NCBI GenBank assembly: GCA_031263835.1
Contig: JAISEZ010000306.1
Location: 1 to 6,221 of the forward strand
DNA length: 6,221 nucleotides
From: Tannerella sp.
Lineage (GTDB): Bacteria > Bacteroidota > Bacteroidia > Bacteroidales > Tannerellaceae
Direction of reading: 5' to 3'
Part shown: in pieces, positions 5,765 through 6,221 of the stretch
How the letters are laid out: each line of letters starts with the position of its first letter
Position numbering within the stretch: position 1 is the first letter of the stretch
Made by a program: the position numbers and the translations under genes
The notes under the pieces: model-generated
Databases searched by the model: none
What the model saw: the letters and a program-made list of their open reading frames with translations, nothing else
Told to the model about the DNA's origin: nothing

Positions 5765-6181
5765 TCAACTCCGGAATTTTTCCTTCCACGCATCGAAGAA
5801 CTCCGGAGAGGAGGGTTCGAAGACACCCTCGCACGTTGTAAACAGCTGAATGGTGGTAGCGGTCAGGATGAGTGAGGCGTCCGGTTCTCTGGTGATGCGG
5901 TAGTCGAAAATCAGTTTGCCGCCGGGCGCAGGACGGTAAACGATTTCTACCAGCAGGACGTCGTCGATGGTGGCCGGTTGCCTGTACTGTACGTGCATGT
6001 CTGCGACGGGCGCCACATGGCCGCTGTTGAAAATATGGAGGTATGTCAGTCCGTATTTGCGGCCGAACGCTTCGCGGGCGTCTTCCAGATAGTGCATGTA
6101 ACACCCGTGCCACACCATGCGCAGCGCATCGACCTCGCTGAACCGTACCCGTATCCGGACGGTTTCACTCAGGCGTTCCAT
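5765..6181 (-). CDS. Acyl-CoA thioesterase, 4HBT/YbgC-FadM hotdog family
   Basis: A 138-residue single-domain hotdog-fold thioesterase, normal length for the family, expected to hydrolyse acyl thioesters (CoA or acyl-carrier protein). The active-site region is clear: RVRFSEVDALRMVWHGCYMHYLEDAREAFG (written as RVRFSEVD and VWHGCYMHYLEDAREAFG) with Asp18, His25 and Tyr28 in the order DxxxxxxHxxY. The glycine often found three residues after the Asp is Arg21 here. The REAFGRKYGL ending recalls thioesterases of Bacteroidetes aryl-polyene/flexirubin-type clusters, but that link is from memory and is not shown by neighbours here. The start ATG 6181 has GGGAG four bases upstream. It converges on nuoK and is unrelated to respiration. 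Confidence 0.88.
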   Translation of the reverse strand: MERLSETVRIRVRFSEVDALRMVWHGCYMHYLEDAREAFGRKYGLTYLHIFNSGHVAPVADMHVQYRQPATIDDVLLVEIVYRPAPGGKLIFDYRITREPDASLILTATTIQLFTTCEGVFEPSSPEFFDAWKEKFRS

Positions 6182-6221
6182 GCGGCTCCCGGATAAAAAT
6201 CTTCATCTGTCCCGATACTAC
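6165..6221 (-). other. Possible 3' end of another gene upstream of the thioesterase
   Basis: At the right edge, two minus-strand frames stay open from the window end into the thioesterase start. One ends with TGA at 6165 (tail MKIFIREPHGTPE) and the other with TGA at 6169 (tail DEDFYPGAAWNA). Either would overlap the thioesterase start, as in a biosynthetic operon. With fewer than 20 codons visible neither can be recognised, and both may be chance. Confidence 0.2.

Noticed and set aside
5703..6113. Minus-strand open frame overlapping the thioesterase in another frame
   Set aside because: It is a shadow of the thioesterase frame: arginine-rich with no family pattern, while the 5765-6181 frame has a full 4HBT active site.

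Overview
The window comes from a bacterium that is very probably in the order Bacteroidales (Bacteroidota). It has the gene order of the NuoEFG-less complex I typical of that group: nuoA, nuoB, fused nuoCD, nuoH, nuoI, nuoJ, nuoK. Bacteroidetes-type promoter words (TAnnTTTG and TTTG-N19-TAnnTTT) occur upstream of nuoA and of a gene remnant. There is a 5' fragment of the multicopy AAA-ATPase-like family that is common in these genomes. DNA is moderately GC-rich by eye in genes, with AT-rich, repeat-filled junctions. I cannot assign a genus.

Bases 1-140 hold an octamer repeat and a probable promoter. Bases 141-5284 hold seven co-directional, tightly packed nuo genes on the + strand, with junctions that overlap or are at most about 50 bases apart. 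They encode the quinone-binding module of the peripheral arm (B, CD, I) and the proximal membrane heel (A, H, J, K). NuoCD carries the quinone-site His and Tyr. NuoB carries the four N2 cysteines. NuoI carries two 4Fe-4S motifs. NuoK and NuoA carry their conserved membrane acidic residues. The NADH-oxidising module (NuoE, F, G) is absent from its usual slot between nuoCD and nuoH, so the electron donor is probably not NADH through NuoF.

Bases 5285-5764 are a non-coding gap. It contains a decayed AAA-ATPase-like 5' end with its own promoter on the - strand, then a striking array of 23-bp units (5525-5685, with a decayed eighth unit to 5708). Each unit is built round a dyad (mostly GTCGAC). The array is bracketed by an 11-bp inverted repeat. 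The pumping subunits nuoL, nuoM and nuoN, which usually follow nuoK, are not here; the next gene is a convergent 4HBT/YbgC-type acyl-CoA thioesterase (5765-6181, - strand). The operon therefore looks split at this repeat-rich point.

A second theme is that three of the nuo boundaries carry a different short tandem repeat: octamers upstream of nuoA, octamers at the nuoB/nuoCD junction that are translated into an extra NuoB tail, and heptamers at nuoH/nuoI that run up to and into the nuoI start. No RNA genes, CRISPR array, insertion sequence or convincing intrinsic terminator were found.
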